This document shows positions 34,291-46,375 of a DNA stretch of 63,769 nucleotides, piece after piece. This DNA comes from Russula earlei. Lineage: Eukaryota; Basidiomycota; Agaricomycetes; Russulales; Russulaceae. A model generated the notes under the pieces. The model did not search any database and was not told the DNA's origin. It was given only the letters and a program-made list of their open reading frames with translations. The position numbers and the translations under genes are program-made. The stretch lies in the NCBI GenBank assembly GCA_025769875.1, contig JAGFNK010000308.1:1-63769 (forward strand). The letters run 5' to 3'. Each line of letters starts with the position of its first letter. Positions within the stretch are counted from its first letter, which is position 1.

Positions 34291-35990
34291 ATGGCTAAGG
34301 AGCACCGTGATCATCACCGCGAGGGCAAGCCTGGTTTGCGTACGTGGTGGCAGCACATCATCACGACGCAAAAGCCCCGCACGCCGGCGTCCCCGCATGC
34401 GCACACAAGGTCCCTCCCGCAGCCCCAATCGCAGCCGCAGGAGTACGTGCGGCCCCCGCCCGGAGCGGTGTTCGGACGCCCGTTGAAGGAAAGCGTGAGG
34501 TATGCGAGCGTGCAAATATCGACGGCGGACCCGAGCGGAAGGTTGTATGTTTGGGGATACATCCCGGTCGTCGTGGCCAAGTGGTCCGTAACTCGTCCTT
34601 TCCGTTCCCACCCCTTTCCCGTGTGCCCCGCGTACCTACTTTTCTCCTCGACTGAAAAGTGCTGATGTGCCCTCGGTTCGTATAGCGGTCTATTTCTAAA
34701 GGAAAACGGTGAGCGCGAGCCCCTCCTTTGGATCAATCGCTGGTCTCTCACCCCCGTGTGTGTGCCCTGCATAGCAACCGAAGTAGAGGGTACATTCCGC
34801 GTCAACGGTTCTAACAAACGTATGCGCGATCTTCAAGCGATCTTTGAGACACCACCGCGAGTGAGTATTCCCCTCCACTCTAACCCCCTGACATAGTCAT
34901 AGTCATCGACTCCACACAACCAGTATGGCAAGGCACTCAATTGGAAGCAAGAAAATTACACGTCGCATGATGTCGCGAGCGTCTTCCGCCGCTACCTTAC
35001 CCAGATGCCTGTGCGTGGCTTGACGCGTGCGCGCGCCCACACGTTTTTCCCACACCTCGCTGTCGCTGACGTGCACATGTTGGTTGTGATACAGGAACCA
35101 GTGATCCCGTATGAATTCTATTTCCCTGTAAGCCGCCTGCTTTACCCATCTGTTTCCAATCATTGATCCGTTCCTTGTTTGTGTCTGTGCACCGCCTCCA
35201 GTTTCGAGACGCGATTGGTACGTGACTTGCAGCCAACTCTCTTTCTTTAGGTGCTAACCGCTTCACATGGCAGCGAATAAGCCCTACAATCAAGAAGTCG
35301 TCATCGCAACGTACAAGCGACTGATTCACTCGATGCCTCCTGCAAATCAATACCTCCTTCTATATGTCCTCGATCTCCTCTCCGTCTTTGCCCGCAAGTC
35401 AGACAAAAACTTGATGACTGCGCAAAGTAATCATATTCGCTCTTCGCTCTTCCTCCTTTGTTGACCTGCGGCAACTTCCTTTTTCTGCAGATCTGGCAGT
35501 GATTTTCCGCCCCGGCTTGATATCGCACCCCACACATGAGCTTTCGCCTACAGAACACAGACTCAGTCAGGATGTGCTCGAGTTCCTCATCGCGCACCAA
35601 GACTGGTTCATGCTCGATACCCAGTCCCCACCCGTGCTTCCCGCCCCGCCCTCACGGTCTCTCACGCCGCCCATAACTGCCCACAGCGCAGGCGCAAGCA
35701 TGACCGTGAGCGACGACGACGGGCCCGATGGCTGGCGGATCGTTGACCGCCACCCACGTCCTCCGGCACAGACGACGGAACGGCCGCAGATTCAGCAGCA
35801 AGCTGAAGCGAGGAGGTCGTTGGGTGCGCGGGGCATCATGCGTAGTCGCACGGTACCTGCGCGTAAGAGTCGATCAAATACCGTGGACGCAGGGGCTCTG
35901 CAGCGTGGGCCGGGCGTCGCGAGCGGGAGTGCTCCAAGCCCGGGTGTGCTGCGCAAGGCGCGGCGTGCGTCAGCGCAACCTGTTGGATAG
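34291..35990 (+). CDS. RhoGAP domain protein
   Basis: Starts MAKEHRDHHREGKPGLRTWW and ends ..RRASAQPVG (TAG 35988-35990), with at least seven short introns. After a basic N-terminus comes FGRPLKESVRYASVQIS, typical of Sac7/Bag7-like GAPs. The GAP fold follows: VEGTFRVNGSNKRM with the arginine finger, DVASVFRRYLTQMPEPVIPY, LLYVLDLLSVFARKSD and LMTAQNLAVIFRPGLISHP. The C-terminal ~150 residues are Pro/Ser/Arg-rich and look disordered. It should stimulate GTP hydrolysis by a Rho-family GTPase in the cytosol, with effects on polarity and wall synthesis. That fits, but does not prove, a link with the neighbouring glucanase gene. Confidence 0.9.
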
Positions 35991-36899
35991 GCGGGGCCCG
36001 ACCTCGCCTTTTCCCGCCGCCTGGCTTTCCCCCTGCTTTCCCCCTTCCTTTCTGTCGCCCCTCTGGTCACGTGTGACCCTTCCTACCATCCCCTTCGCCC
36101 CCTACGGCCCTCTCATACAAGAACACCACCGTCCTACACTTACCGTCCACGAAATAACAATACCGTTCGGATACCGAAACACATGACGTACCTCGAGAGC
36201 ACTGACTTTGAAGTGCCTCTTGCAATCTCGACATCACCTCCGGTCTCTGCTTCTGTTCGTCCCGCTGGGGGACTTTCCTATTCCCTATCCCTATCCCTGG
36301 CCACCTATGATTTTTTTACCTGGCGTTCTCCCGTCTCTTTATGTATTATCTCCCCGGCCCCAACCCCCCCACCCCACCGTCCCGTCTTTTCCCCTCACTT
36401 TTTTGTGTGCATTAGTATGTAGGCGTAAAATCTAATTTCCTGGGTGTGCACTAGAAGAGTAAAATTGTATGGGACACTCTAATTCTTTCTTTGTTCTCTC
36501 CTTTTAGCGCGCATGGACCCATAGCACGAGCGACGCTGTATGGAAGCAACGCCCATCCCCTGAATCGGCTGGCCCTGATGAAAGCAAGCAGTCCTCCGTG
36601 GACTGGGCAAGGCTGTCCGTGTGCACGCTTTATAACCCAGCTCTTGAAGACGAAAAACTCGCGGTTTCGGGTCAACTCGTTCAATTTGTCCGCACGACGA
36701 CGCCGTTCACGATCTGTCACAGGTCGTCGGCAGTCTTTGGAATTTTGCAAAAATGTGACACCTGAATCCGGACTGTCGGGTTTGTCAGCAGAGCAGTGCT
36801 GAACATCTTTACAATTCAGAAAATAATATAATTATTTAATGATAAGAATAAATTATTTGATAATGTACTTGAAATGGAAATTGTGGCATAACAGAGGGT
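35991..36899. other. 3' flank of RhoGAP, no gene seen
   Basis: Pyrimidine-rich 3' sequence to about 36420, then unremarkable DNA turning AT-rich near 36820-36850. It marks the edge of the host-gene island. Confidence 0.5.
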
Positions 36900-38020
36900 C
36901 AATGTTGCACCACACTCTTCCATGCAATGATGCCCAAGCCACATCCTGCTCCCTCGCACCTCTGCCATCCTGCCAGCAACAGACATTGCACCCTTGCAAT
37001 TGCGACAGGGATGCCCTCCTGACAAATCGGCACCACATGAAGGCTGAACAGCCCCACCAATGCCACTCCCTTGTCACCTGACTCACCTCCATCATCCTGC
37101 CATCACATGCCACGTGACTGCAATCCCCTTTGTGCACATGTTCTCCTGGCAAACCAACACACATGAGGGCCAAATGGTCCTGCCCAATGCCACTCCCTGT
37201 TGTGGTCTACCCCTCTTTCGGTTTGTCCTTGTTTCACTTCTTATTGTTCTCTACCTTTCACCCTCGTACCCTTGGTTACCATTTTATCCCTTGATATTGA
37301 TGATCTCTTATTGTTTCACTTGTTGTGTTTCACCTATTGTTCGAGCTCCTTTTGCTACTGGTTAGTATTATCTATTGTTCCACATATAGTACTGTACAGC
37401 CTTGCTAGATACAGTATTTAAGCGCCTGTAGAAGCTGGGGAATGCCCCAAGCTTAGCTTTGACCCATTTCCTGTCGCATCCCCTGCCCTGTACTCCCTCT
37501 CAATCACAACTTTGCTTGTGCTGGCCTACACTTTGCTTGACCTAAGCACACCTCAAGGAACCCTAGTGTTCCTCTTCCTCCTCTGCCTCTCTTTCATCGT
37601 CCTCCTCTTCTGTGAAACCAGGAGATTGACTCTGTCTGCAGACTGAGTCATTATCTGACTCAGCCTTGAGACACTAAAACCTTGATCCGGTCTCTTTGAG
37701 CCGGCCCCACTGAACCCTTGAACCAAGTCACAGGGACTTGGCCCCATTGAACCCTGAGCTAACGCTCTTACGGCCATGACACTGTAACACTCCCCCACCT
37801 TCATCATCTCACCTTCAATGTGTGCAGTGCCATTGCATGTGTGCCCTCCCAACAAATTGATACACCACACAAAGGCCGAATGGCCCCACCTAATGCCACT
37901 CCCTTGCTGCCTCTATCATGCCAGCACTGTGCAATCGCGATTGCTTTTGCAAGTGCATTCTCCCAACAAACCAGTGAACCCCAAATGAAGGCTGAATGGT
38001 CCGCCTAATGCCACCCTTAA
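36900..38020 (+). repeat. Minisatellite of ~110-130-bp units split by an LTR
   Basis: A recurring block, roughly CAACAAAtcgacACCAC ATGAAGGCTGAATGGCCC CACCTAATGCCACTCCC, occurs around 37022-37070, 37153-37197, 37852-37910 and 37968-38015. The intervening parts are also related (CCATCATCCTGCCA, ATTGCGATTGC). Removing the LTR at 37198-37789 restores one continuous array of about four units. Confidence 0.6.
37198..37789 (+). mobile_element. Solo LTR family D, TSD CTCCC
   Basis: 592 bp, TGTTGTGGTCTACCCC..ACACTGTAACA, flanked by CTCCC at 37193-37197 and 37790-37794. It has the same TATTTAAG, ~30 bases, CCCCAAGCTTAGCTTTG layout as element D but fewer U3 tandem units. Confidence 0.9.
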
Positions 38021-38979
38021 TGTCACTGAGTGGCATTCTAGCTTTCAGGTGCTTTCTTTCTTTTTCCCTTTCTTTTCTTCTTTTTTCTTCCTTTTTTTTC
38101 CCTTCATGTTCTTGCTTCTGGTCTAGGGTATGCAGGACTGCCCTGGTGGGCCTCTTGGAATCCAAATCATTGCAGCATGCACAGTGGAGACAACACTCCA
38201 TGTGCTGCAGCTGCTCCCCTGGTGCCTGCATGCTCACCACACATGCAATCTTATGCGCTTGACCCCCCCTCCATCATCCCACCCATAATACATGTCATGC
38301 CATTATGATGGCCTTTGTGCATGCCCACCTGCCTCTGACCATGCTTTTCTCTTTATTTTTTTTCTTTCCTTTCTTTTAGCTACTCAACTTTGGTCTATAA
38401 ACATGTACCTATGAGTAGGCTAGTCTATAATAATAGAACCTGAGTTCTATCATTCTGCATGTCCCTGCATGCATTCTCAGCCTTTAACAATAGTTTTTTA
38501 TTTTTTTATTATTTTTTTTGTTGTACTTAACTAAGAATTGTGTGTAATTATTACCTGTGTTTAAAAACAATTGCAGAGTTGATGGGAATTGCCTTGAGGA
38601 GCCAAGTTGGTGGGGCACTTGCCTTTTCTGGAGCATGACACTTTTTGCAAAAAGATGTCAACTGTTGTTGGCAAAAAAGACACCAAATGACCTAATATGA
38701 TTCATGGTCACAAGGGTGAGGATTTTTGATCAGCAGCTGATGGCATTTCATTGGGCTGGTGAAAAAGTGATCACACCTTGACTGGTTGTTCCCAGCATAA
38801 TCCCCCTGAGTATGTATTTCCAGGCTGGCTGATGCTGGCCAGACACTCTCCAACATATCCTCAGTCTTGTTTAAACCATGGTCAATTGTTTGCCAGGCAG
38901 ACAGACACTGCCCAGATGCTCACAAGTCCATCATTTCTGTGGCCAATGCATGAAGATTCTTGGCCAGGTTGACTGACAC
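38021..38979. other. Repeat-flanking DNA, no gene
   Basis: It contains a T/C-rich tract (38040-38110), T-runs near 38350-38370 and 38495-38520, and two loosely repeated segments around GACACTCTCCA (38843 and 38976). Nothing codes convincingly. Confidence 0.45.
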
Positions 38980-40260
38980 TCTCCAGTATATCATATGTCT
39001 GGCTGGAGGCCACCAACCTCCAACTCCCTTACCTCAGCCCCAAACTGGCCCCCTGTCATCATGGTCCCTTCAAAGTACTGCACAGTATCTCCCCAGTAGC
39101 CTTCCAACTGCAGTTGCCCAAGAATTGGGGTATCCATGATGTGTTCCATATGTTGTTGCTATGACCATGTCATCAAATGCCCAAATTTGGACCTCACACC
39201 CTGGTTATGCTGCCCATGCCCCTAGAAACGGAGGGGATCCAACCCAAGATAGCGACAATTCTCAATCATAGAAGGTGTGGTGCACAGCAGAAGCTGCAAT
39301 ACCTGGTCCAATGGGCAGGACAACCAATCAGTGACAGCACCTGGGTCAATCCACAGTATTCAGGACTCCTGACCCTGCTTCCTAGGTATCACAAGTCCCA
39401 GAGAGCCACCCTTCCCCTAGTTATAAAAGCCCTCCAAATGTGCCCCTTAGACCCCAGCAAACCATGCTACCTGAGTCCCAAGTCCCCTTGCCTACCCCCA
39501 CCCTTGTCAACCCTGATGTTGTCATCCCTGAGGGTCCCCTCTCGCCCAGGTCAATTGTGGCAGTCCTCAATGGCAACCAGAGCTTGACCCCAACACCCTT
39601 CATGGGATGGTGGCTGGGGTACTCCTCATGGTGGCTGCATGTGAAATGGAGCTGGCCACCTGTACAGAGGCCCTCCTCAGAGCTGAACTCAAAGCCTCCC
39701 ACCAGGCCAACGCACTTGTCGACCTCACTGAATGGCTTAGACAAGTCACTGAACAACCCATGGTCACCATCTGCCCAGAGGGGTTTGTCCCCAACATGGG
39801 GCATGCCCTGGGACTTTGGCTCCCTGGGCCCAAGGGTTGAGCACATCTTGTTCAATTTGTTCAATGCAGCCCCCACTCTCCCACCATGGTCTTGGGACTC
39901 ATGGGAGACTCCCCCAATGAGCCCCACATCAGCATGGAGATATATGCCAGCCCTGTTGACAACCCCATTGGCCCCATCGATATCCTAGGCTGGCTCCTCA
40001 AGCAGATGGGAGCAAATTCTCCCACCTTCCACTGTCTACTCAAAGAAGCTGGCAAGGCTGATGACTGGGGACTGGCCACCAATGTCCAGCGCTACCACAG
40101 CTGGGATGAACACATTGTTGGCCTCCAAGCTGACATCGCTCAGAAGGAGGCTGGGCTGTGTGCAGCATGAGAATCCCAGAACTGCATGTGCTATCGACTT
40201 GAGGCAGCCAGGCTTGCCAACCAAGTCTCTCACATTTGCATGTTGTGGGATGGCACCCCC
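38980..40260 (+). pseudogene. Gypsy remnant: integrase C-terminus, chromodomain and post-chromodomain module
   Basis: Pieces in order: LPKNWGIHDVFHM (~39110), the usual integrase C-terminal block; chromodomain LQYLVQWAGQPISDSTWV (~39290-39345); then a region with NVQRYHSWDEHIVGLQADIAQ (~40080-40140) and CYRLEAARLANQVSHI (~40187). These are spread over several frames with stops. It belongs to a third Gypsy family whose post-integrase region is also long. LTR-F is inserted at its 3' end. Confidence 0.65.
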
Positions 40261-40286
40261 TATGCATGCTGCATCACCCTGGCTGG

Positions 40287-40818
40287 TGTTAAGATCTGTT
40301 TGATCTTAATACTAACTCTAGTGAAAGAGTTGCTTGATATAGTTCAAGCACTAGACTTTGAATCCTTTGATATTATCTCAGGAAGAGTGAATGTTAAGAG
40401 ATGAGAAGGGCCTCTTTCACTTGGAGTATTGACTTGGTTGTGAGAGAATAAGTATGATATGGATACTTTGAGAAAGTAAGTTGAGTGTAAGGCTCAAATC
40501 TCAATACACCTGAGTATTTATACTATATCTTGACAACAACTGATCCAATTCATACAAAACTCAAGGAGCACATAGCTGAGATTCAGTAGTATCCAAAAAT
40601 GAAGACCACAATTTGAAAGCATCAGAAATGACTCACACATGAGTCATTCTCTCCTAGTATCTGTCATCAATCCAATAAGCAATCACTAAGCATCAGTCAT
40701 CCTATCAGTCAGCAATATCACTAAGTATCAGTCAGAGTATCAGTAAGCAACGGTAAGAAGGAATGAGTAAGCAAGCATAGGTAAACAAATGATCAAGGAC
40801 GCAAATTGAATCCTAACA
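40287..40818 (-). mobile_element. Solo LTR family F, TSD GCTGG
   Basis: 532 bp, TGTTAAGATCTG..GAATCCTAACA on the plus strand, flanked by GCTGG at 40282-40286 and 40819-40823. It is the reverse of the copy at 46376-46899. Confidence 0.9.
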
Positions 40819-41054
40819 GCTGGTTGGTGCAACCTTGGTCTGGGATGTCCCAATCTCAATGAGGGTGATGACACTGATAGCCCTGGCCAAAGCTTGTGTG
40901 GCACAAGAAATTGCAATGGTTGTGCAGGATGACTGTTTGAAGTCTGATGCTGCAGTGCAGCATGGTAGGAGGGGAGGCATGAGGCTCATCTGACTGTGTA
41001 TATAAAGGCTCACCCTAAGTTCAAGAGAGGGCAAGTTGAATCTTTTGTTGTACT

Positions 41055-41072
41055 CCCCCCCCCCCCCCCCCC
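41055..41072. repeat. Poly-C run of 18 followed by (TC)n
   Basis: Eighteen consecutive C residues, then a CT-rich stretch at 41090-41120. A homopolymer of this length is prone to slippage or sequencing error. Confidence 0.85.
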
Positions 41073-41189
41073 AACAATATAGTCTGCATTTCTCTCTCTC
41101 TCCCTCTCTTTCTCTCTCTAAGACACATCAGACATGTGCTCATCTAAAACTCCCATGCTCAAACTCTGAGTACTGTATGTGGCAGTGAC

Positions 41190-41585
41190 ACAGTGAGATG
41201 GAGGAGGTCATTGCAGATGTCCTCAAAGTTGAGGTCTTCCAACAGATGATCATCAACAACATCCTTGTTGGCTCTTACTGTGCCATTACCAACCAGGGTG
41301 GTCTTGTCCACCCAATCACCTTGATCCAGGACCAGGACACGCTGTCCACTCTGCTGCCTGCAGGTCCTGTTGGCCATCCATCCCCTTGCCTTTTTTTCTC
41401 CTTGTTTTGTGCTGCATGCTCGGGGCCTGATGCATTTTTCCTCATCAGACAGGTACTGTCAATTGAGGATCAGACATGATTGGCACTGGGCTTGTCATCA
41501 ACAATTGGTGTGCATTCATGGGTTTTGACACCACTGTGATGGAGATCAGTGTGGTTGAGGCAATGTTCAGTATGCATCTTTCCCA
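41190..41585 (+). pseudogene. eIF6 (TIF6) gene fragment
   Basis: The translation EEVIADVLKVEVFQQMI, NILVGSYCAITNQGGLVHP and IQDQDTLSTLLPAG is recognisably the C-terminal half of eukaryotic initiation factor 6, the 60S anti-association factor. An intron (41364-41452, non-consensus donor) leads to GTVN*GSDMIGTGLVINNWCAF and the eIF6 end TTVMEISVVEAMFSM. The stop is TGA where eIF6 has Arg. The N-terminal half is absent. It sits among transposon debris, so it is a captured or duplicated fragment and not the working gene. Confidence 0.75.
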
Positions 41586-42299
41586 TCCATGTTTTTCTTG
41601 CATGCCAACTTTCCTTGCTCCCTCACTTGAACAGAACTTCAGGGTCAAAGTTGAGCGCCATCATTGGCGAGACCTGTGATGTGCTCATTGACAGCTGGGC
41701 ATGACAACCCCTGCTGCTGCCATAGACATCATTTTTGTCTGTGTCATATCTCCTGTCATCAGTCCATCATGTTTACCCACTATGGCATGCAAGTGACATC
41801 ATTGCCATCAGGAAAAACCTCCTGCACTGGTGAGAGACAATTAGCACTTATTATCCCTCGCTAGTGTCATTTATCAAAAACTGAAATTATTGTTGCCAGT
41901 TTACCCCCAATAATTTTATTGACCATTATTATCATTATGGATAATAATTTTGCTATTATGATAATTCATGGTTCTTGTTCTATAATTTTGGATTGGATAG
42001 TTCACAACATGATTGATAATAAGTGCTGATAATAGCACAATAACTTCACAGTCCATTCAGCTATGCTATGACAGAAATACTAATGTAGGCATTTTACAAT
42101 GCCAAACTGAAAACAAGTGTAGATATACAAGAATGATAGTTTGTCTGAGAGAACAATATGAATGGGTATAATGTCACTGTTGGTTTGAGGGACTAAGGAC
42201 AGTGTGAGCTTGCTCAATTGTTGAGTTCTTCAAGGTTGAGTCCAGCAATTGGAACTGAGGTTCTCAATGCCAAAGTGCTGCCATGAAGGTAGATTAGTT
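41586..42299. other. AT-rich region, possible transposon end
   Basis: No gene. Contains CACTTATTATCCCTCGCTAGTG (41852-41869 area) and AATAAGTGCTGATAATAGCAC (~42020). These words resemble the subterminal repeats seen at 52640-52900 downstream of the Plavaka transposase, so an element boundary may lie here. Confidence 0.35.
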
Positions 42300-42997
42300 A
42301 AACAAAGTATAACATGATTTGATTGCTCACTGTGCTTTTTGTAAAAATATCTGCCATCATCATGTGGAACACATTGCCACAATGCTCCTGGATATGTTTG
42401 AATGTGCCAATATGGCCACAATAGACATCAAGGTATGCATTGGCTGAAAAGTCTGTGGCCTGGTGGACACTGGTATGCCACTCATGCAGGGCAGCATAGA
42501 GCTACATATCTAGTTAGAACAACTTTTAAGACAAGACTAAACTAGACTTACCACCATTGCTACCAATGTGACCATTGGTATTGGAACTTCATGTGTTGTC
42601 ACCCCAAGGGTATCTTGATGTGTTGGAAAGCAGTGTCCGAATTTACTCACAAATGAGTTAACACCTTCCGGCAAAATACAAATTGTGAATCACATTGATG
42701 ATCTGTGTATTCTGATAAGGATGTGAGGCACATTATGAGACCAAAGTTTGACTGAAACCTAACCATACATTAGATGGTATCAAATAAGAATAAGTCCACT
42801 TACACTTTTGCTGGTTGGAAATGTATAGTTGTAGTCTGTTAACTGCTTCTCAACAATGGCAATGATTAATGCCTTTGATGGGATGGCTGACAACTCAGCC
42901 GAGATGATGGTAGTGTAGTGTTCTTTGGCTTCACATTGGAAAAGGGGGATGTGACCATGGCAGCTGTTGGTTCCGTCAGTAACACCATCTCTCTGGT

Positions 42998-43244
42998 TGT
43001 TGGATGTGCAGCCGCTAAGTGCTGCACGAACGGACAATCCAGACTGTACGTGTAAATAATTCAAATTTAGTTATCGTTTGTTTTCCCTCAGTCTTTTACA
43101 CACAAGACTGAGGTCAGTACTACACCTTCCTTTACATTCCTTTATAGCTAATACTGTACATAGCCCTTATTCCATAGGTTAGCATACTAACCTGAATACA
43201 GTCTTTACACACAAGACTGAGCCCCTTATTCCATAGCTCCAACA
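42998..43244 (+). mobile_element. Solo Copia-like LTR family G, TSD TGGT
   Basis: 247 bp, TGTTGGATGTGCAGCC..CATAGCTCCAACA, flanked by TGGT on both sides (42994-42997, 43245-43248). Two copies of a hairpin, CAGTCTT(T)TACACACAAGACTG, lie inside. It is inserted in what looks like an intron (GTAAGT..CAACAG) of the DUF6532-type gene. Confidence 0.88.
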
Positions 43245-43425
43245 TGGTTGAGGAACTTACCACAGGGATAGCTTTGGTCATGTATTTGTGATCAGACTGG
43301 AGGCACTGATGGATGAATGAGGAACTGGGATGGGAAGAAGCAGCTGATAAAAGAGCAGCCTTTATCAATGAAAGAACAGTAGGGGCATCAGGGAATGTGT
43401 GATCAATGAGAAAACTTGTCACAGT

Positions 43426-45168
43426 AACTAGCTGTGTCAGTTCTCAAGCCTGAAGTTGAGTTGGTAGTTGAAGTGTGTTCTGATGAATGGGCTGGTTCCT
43501 GTTGTAAAGAGTAAGGATCCCTGCAGCAGTCAAAGTGTTTTATGCTAAGCAGGTTATGGCCAATAGACCCTTCCTAGTACGACTCAGTCCGTTGAGAAGC
43601 TAGGGTAAGTTTGTAAATGGGATAGACTAGGGCTGGTTCCACTAGCTATATGCATTCAAGTCTGTCTTAGACCTTGAACATGCAGAGAGAAGAGGAAGGT
43701 AGGTCTTTAAGGAGGAGAGCTCTTCTCAGTAGAGTGAAGAGAGACTCTTAGGGGAGGAAGGGATAGGGAGGGTAGATGGTGGATGGTGTGTGTGTGTGAA
43801 GAGTTGATGAAATGGAGAGGTGGATGTGGTTTGAGGATTAGGAGTGAGGTGGTTTGCAGGTGAATATGTTTGGACAAGTGTTACAACATTTTCCTTTTAT
43901 GTTTACTTCTCACCTTTGTGATGGACTGCTTGCTTTCATACATCCTTTTACTTACTGGTCTCATGATCTCTTACGTCTTGTGATCCCTTCTGTGTTATCA
44001 TGTGGTCCATACACATCCAGGTAACACTGGACTGCTGTTACTTTCCCTTTGTTTTGTTCTCTTTCCTTTTATATCTTACTTCTTAGTTTTGACTGTGCAA
44101 TGCTGCACATCTACTGTGCAGCACAGTCACTTGGTTCTGACTCATTTGTGGCCTCATTTCTATGACTCTTACCTATTATGACTCCTACTATACTAGTAGC
44201 ACAGTCAAAGCACAGCTATTGCTGCACTTCTCCTGTATATATAAGCTCAGTGCTTTGTGACCAAAGCCCTAAGCTTGGTCTCTTGTAGAATCCAACCTAC
44301 TCTTGTCCAACATATTCACCTGCAACCCACTTCGCTCCTAATCCTCAAACCACATCCACCTCTCCATTTCATCAACTCTTCACACACACACACCATCCAC
44401 CATCCACTCTCTCCCTATCCCTTCCTCCCCTAAGAGTCTCTCTTCACTCTACTGAGAAGAGCTCTCCTCCTTCAAGACATACCTTCCTCCTCTCTCTGTG
44501 TGTTCAAGGTCTACAACTGACTTGAATGCATATAGCTAGTGGAACCAGCCCTAGTCTATTTCATTACAAACTTACCCTAGCTTCTCAATGGACCAAGTCA
44601 TACTATGAAGGGTCTATTGGCCATAACCTGCTTAGCATAAAACACTTTGACTGCTGCAGGGATTCTTACTCTTTAACAGGAATTGGCCTGTTCACCTGAA
44701 CACACTTCTACTACAAATTTGACTTCAGGCTTGAGAACTGACACAGCTTGTTACCATGACAACAAGAGTAGGTTGGATTCTACAAGAGACCAAGCTCAGT
44801 GCTTTGGTCACAAAGTACTGAGCTTATATATACAGGAGAAGCACAGCAATAGCTCTACTTTGACTGTGTTACTGGTTATAGTAGGAGTCATAATAAGTGG
44901 GAGTCATAGAAATGAGGCCACGAATGAGTCAGAACCTAATGACTGTGCTGCACAGTTGAAACTAAGAAGCAAATATAAAAGGAAAGAGAACCAAACAAAG
45001 GGAAAGTAACAGCAATCCAGTGTTACCTGGACATGTATGGATCACATGATAACCAAGAAAGGATCATGAGATGTAGGAGATCATGAGACTGGTAAGTAAG
45101 GGACATATGAAAGCAAGCAGTCCTGTAGTGAAGGTAAGAAGTATACATAAAGGGAAAATGTTGTAACA
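43426..45168 (-). mobile_element. Solo LTR family C (reverse) hosting a second LTR-C, TSD AAACT
   Basis: 43426-43878 plus 44767-45168 make one reverse LTR-C (about 855 bp), TGTCACAG..TTGTAACA, flanked by AAACT at 43421-43425 and 45169-45173. Removing it rejoins the DUF6532-type frame at ..ASF|LIDHTF.. Within it sits a forward LTR-C. Confidence 0.9.
43879..44761 (+). mobile_element. Solo LTR family C (forward) inside a reverse LTR-C, TSD ACAAG
   Basis: 883 bp, TGTTACAACATT..TACCATGACA, flanked by ACAAG at 43874-43878 and 44762-44766. It contains TATATATAAG near 44237 followed by CCCTAAGCTTGG. Because it entered a copy of itself in the opposite direction, the locus now has inverted arms of about 450 bp. 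Confidence 0.92.
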
Positions 45169-46158
45169 AAACTGGCTTGAACACTATCCACTGCATCTTG
45201 AAGGATGAGGCAAATTAGTGGGTGTTGCTTAGACAAAATTACCTTGTTTGAATCTGGAGTAAGTATGAGATCAGTGTCAGTGGGCCAACAAAATTCAGAA
45301 CCCAAAGCAGTAGTGCTGCTTTGACAATCTCAAGAAGATGGAACATCATCAGTTGTCCAAGTTTGGCTGCCAGGTGGTGCACCATCTGACGCAGAAGGCC
45401 CAGGAGGGGCAGCTGAAGCTGACCATGACAGTCTCTACATGAACAGCTTTGATTTTAGAAGAGATAAAATGATGTCACAGACACACCTCAATTACCATTG
45501 CCTCAGAATGTTTCGTGGATGGTTGCTGGGTGGACTCCAGGTCCTCAAGCCAGTCAGTCTCTGACTCTGGGTTGCTATTGTCACCAGTGGTTTCAGTTTT
45601 AGCAGGTTCAGTTACAAGACAACAGGCATGTGCACCACCACTATCACCACAAGTGGGATGGAAAGTGGACACTGGGGAGGAGAAAGAAAACAAACTATCA
45701 GTGGTTTGTTTGTTTGGTGACAAACCTTATTTGTCAGCATATGCACACACTTTTACTCCAACCACCTTGGCATGGGCATGGCAATACCCCTGCAATCATC
45801 ATTCCCTCCTTGATATCCAAGACCTTTGAATCTAAGTCAACACATACAACATCCATGATACCATGTGACACACTGGACTTCTGTGGCACACTGGACTTTT
45901 GTGCCTTCTTTGCAAGTGGGGTATAGGTTGGCTGCACAGCCAAATTGGCAGAGCTGGGATGATCAGTGTCATTGGAGGATAAGGTGCATTTATTCCCTAC
46001 TTTTGATATTAGATATGCCAACATGAATAAAATTTGAAGTACCTTTTAGATGTTTCATGATCAATGTTGCTTTGTATCATAGCATCTTCATTACTAGATG
46101 CTGTGTTCCCCTTGTTAGAAGATTGTTTGGCTACATTGTGACAAGTGCGAGGAGCCAT

Positions 46159-46328
46159 GGGTGAAGCAAGATGAAAATAAGAGAGTGGAGGTAAGAATGC
46201 TGGAAATGACAGGAAGGGTGATGGGGGTTTGACAACCAAGGTGAGTTTCATTTTATGTTAAAAGCACATGGCATATTCTGACAGTGACTTCCCACTCCTC
46301 CTCTTCTCAACTAGTTGAGCATTCTGTC
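46159..46328. promoter_or_regulatory. Divergent promoter of transposase and DUF6532-type gene
   Basis: 170 bases separate the two start codons. No clear TATA box. The short head-to-head spacing suggests the two genes belonged to one element and shared a promoter; that is inference. Confidence 0.4.
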
Positions 46329-46375
46329 ATGAAAGCCACACAGATTCACTGTCCAGGCTGCAAGCACACCTTTAC

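Larger units (their letters stand above)
42300..46158 (-). pseudogene. DUF6532-type gene, broken by LTR insertions
   Basis: The minus-strand protein begins MAPRTCHNVAKQSSNKG (46158) with a Ser/Asn-rich N-terminus. It then reads SNKVILSKQHPLICLILQD, SFLIDHTFPDAPTVLSLIKAA, LQSDHKYMTKAIPV (43260-45260, split by LTR-C), HIPLFQCEAKEHYTTII, IVEKQLTDYNYTFP, and finally YAALHEWHT.. SANAYLDVYCGHIGTF (~42400-42490). The order matches a family known to me only as DUF6532, common in Agaricomycetes and of unknown function. Besides two LTR insertions there are stops and frame changes, so it is dead. Its start lies 170 bp from that of the Plavaka transposase, head to head. Confidence 0.65.

Noticed and set aside
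33687..34298. 203-codon proline-rich open frame upstream of the RhoGAP gene
   Set aside because: Composition follows a C-rich tract, the frame differs from RhoGAP, and no motif or splice link supports it. Treated as 5' flank or UTR.
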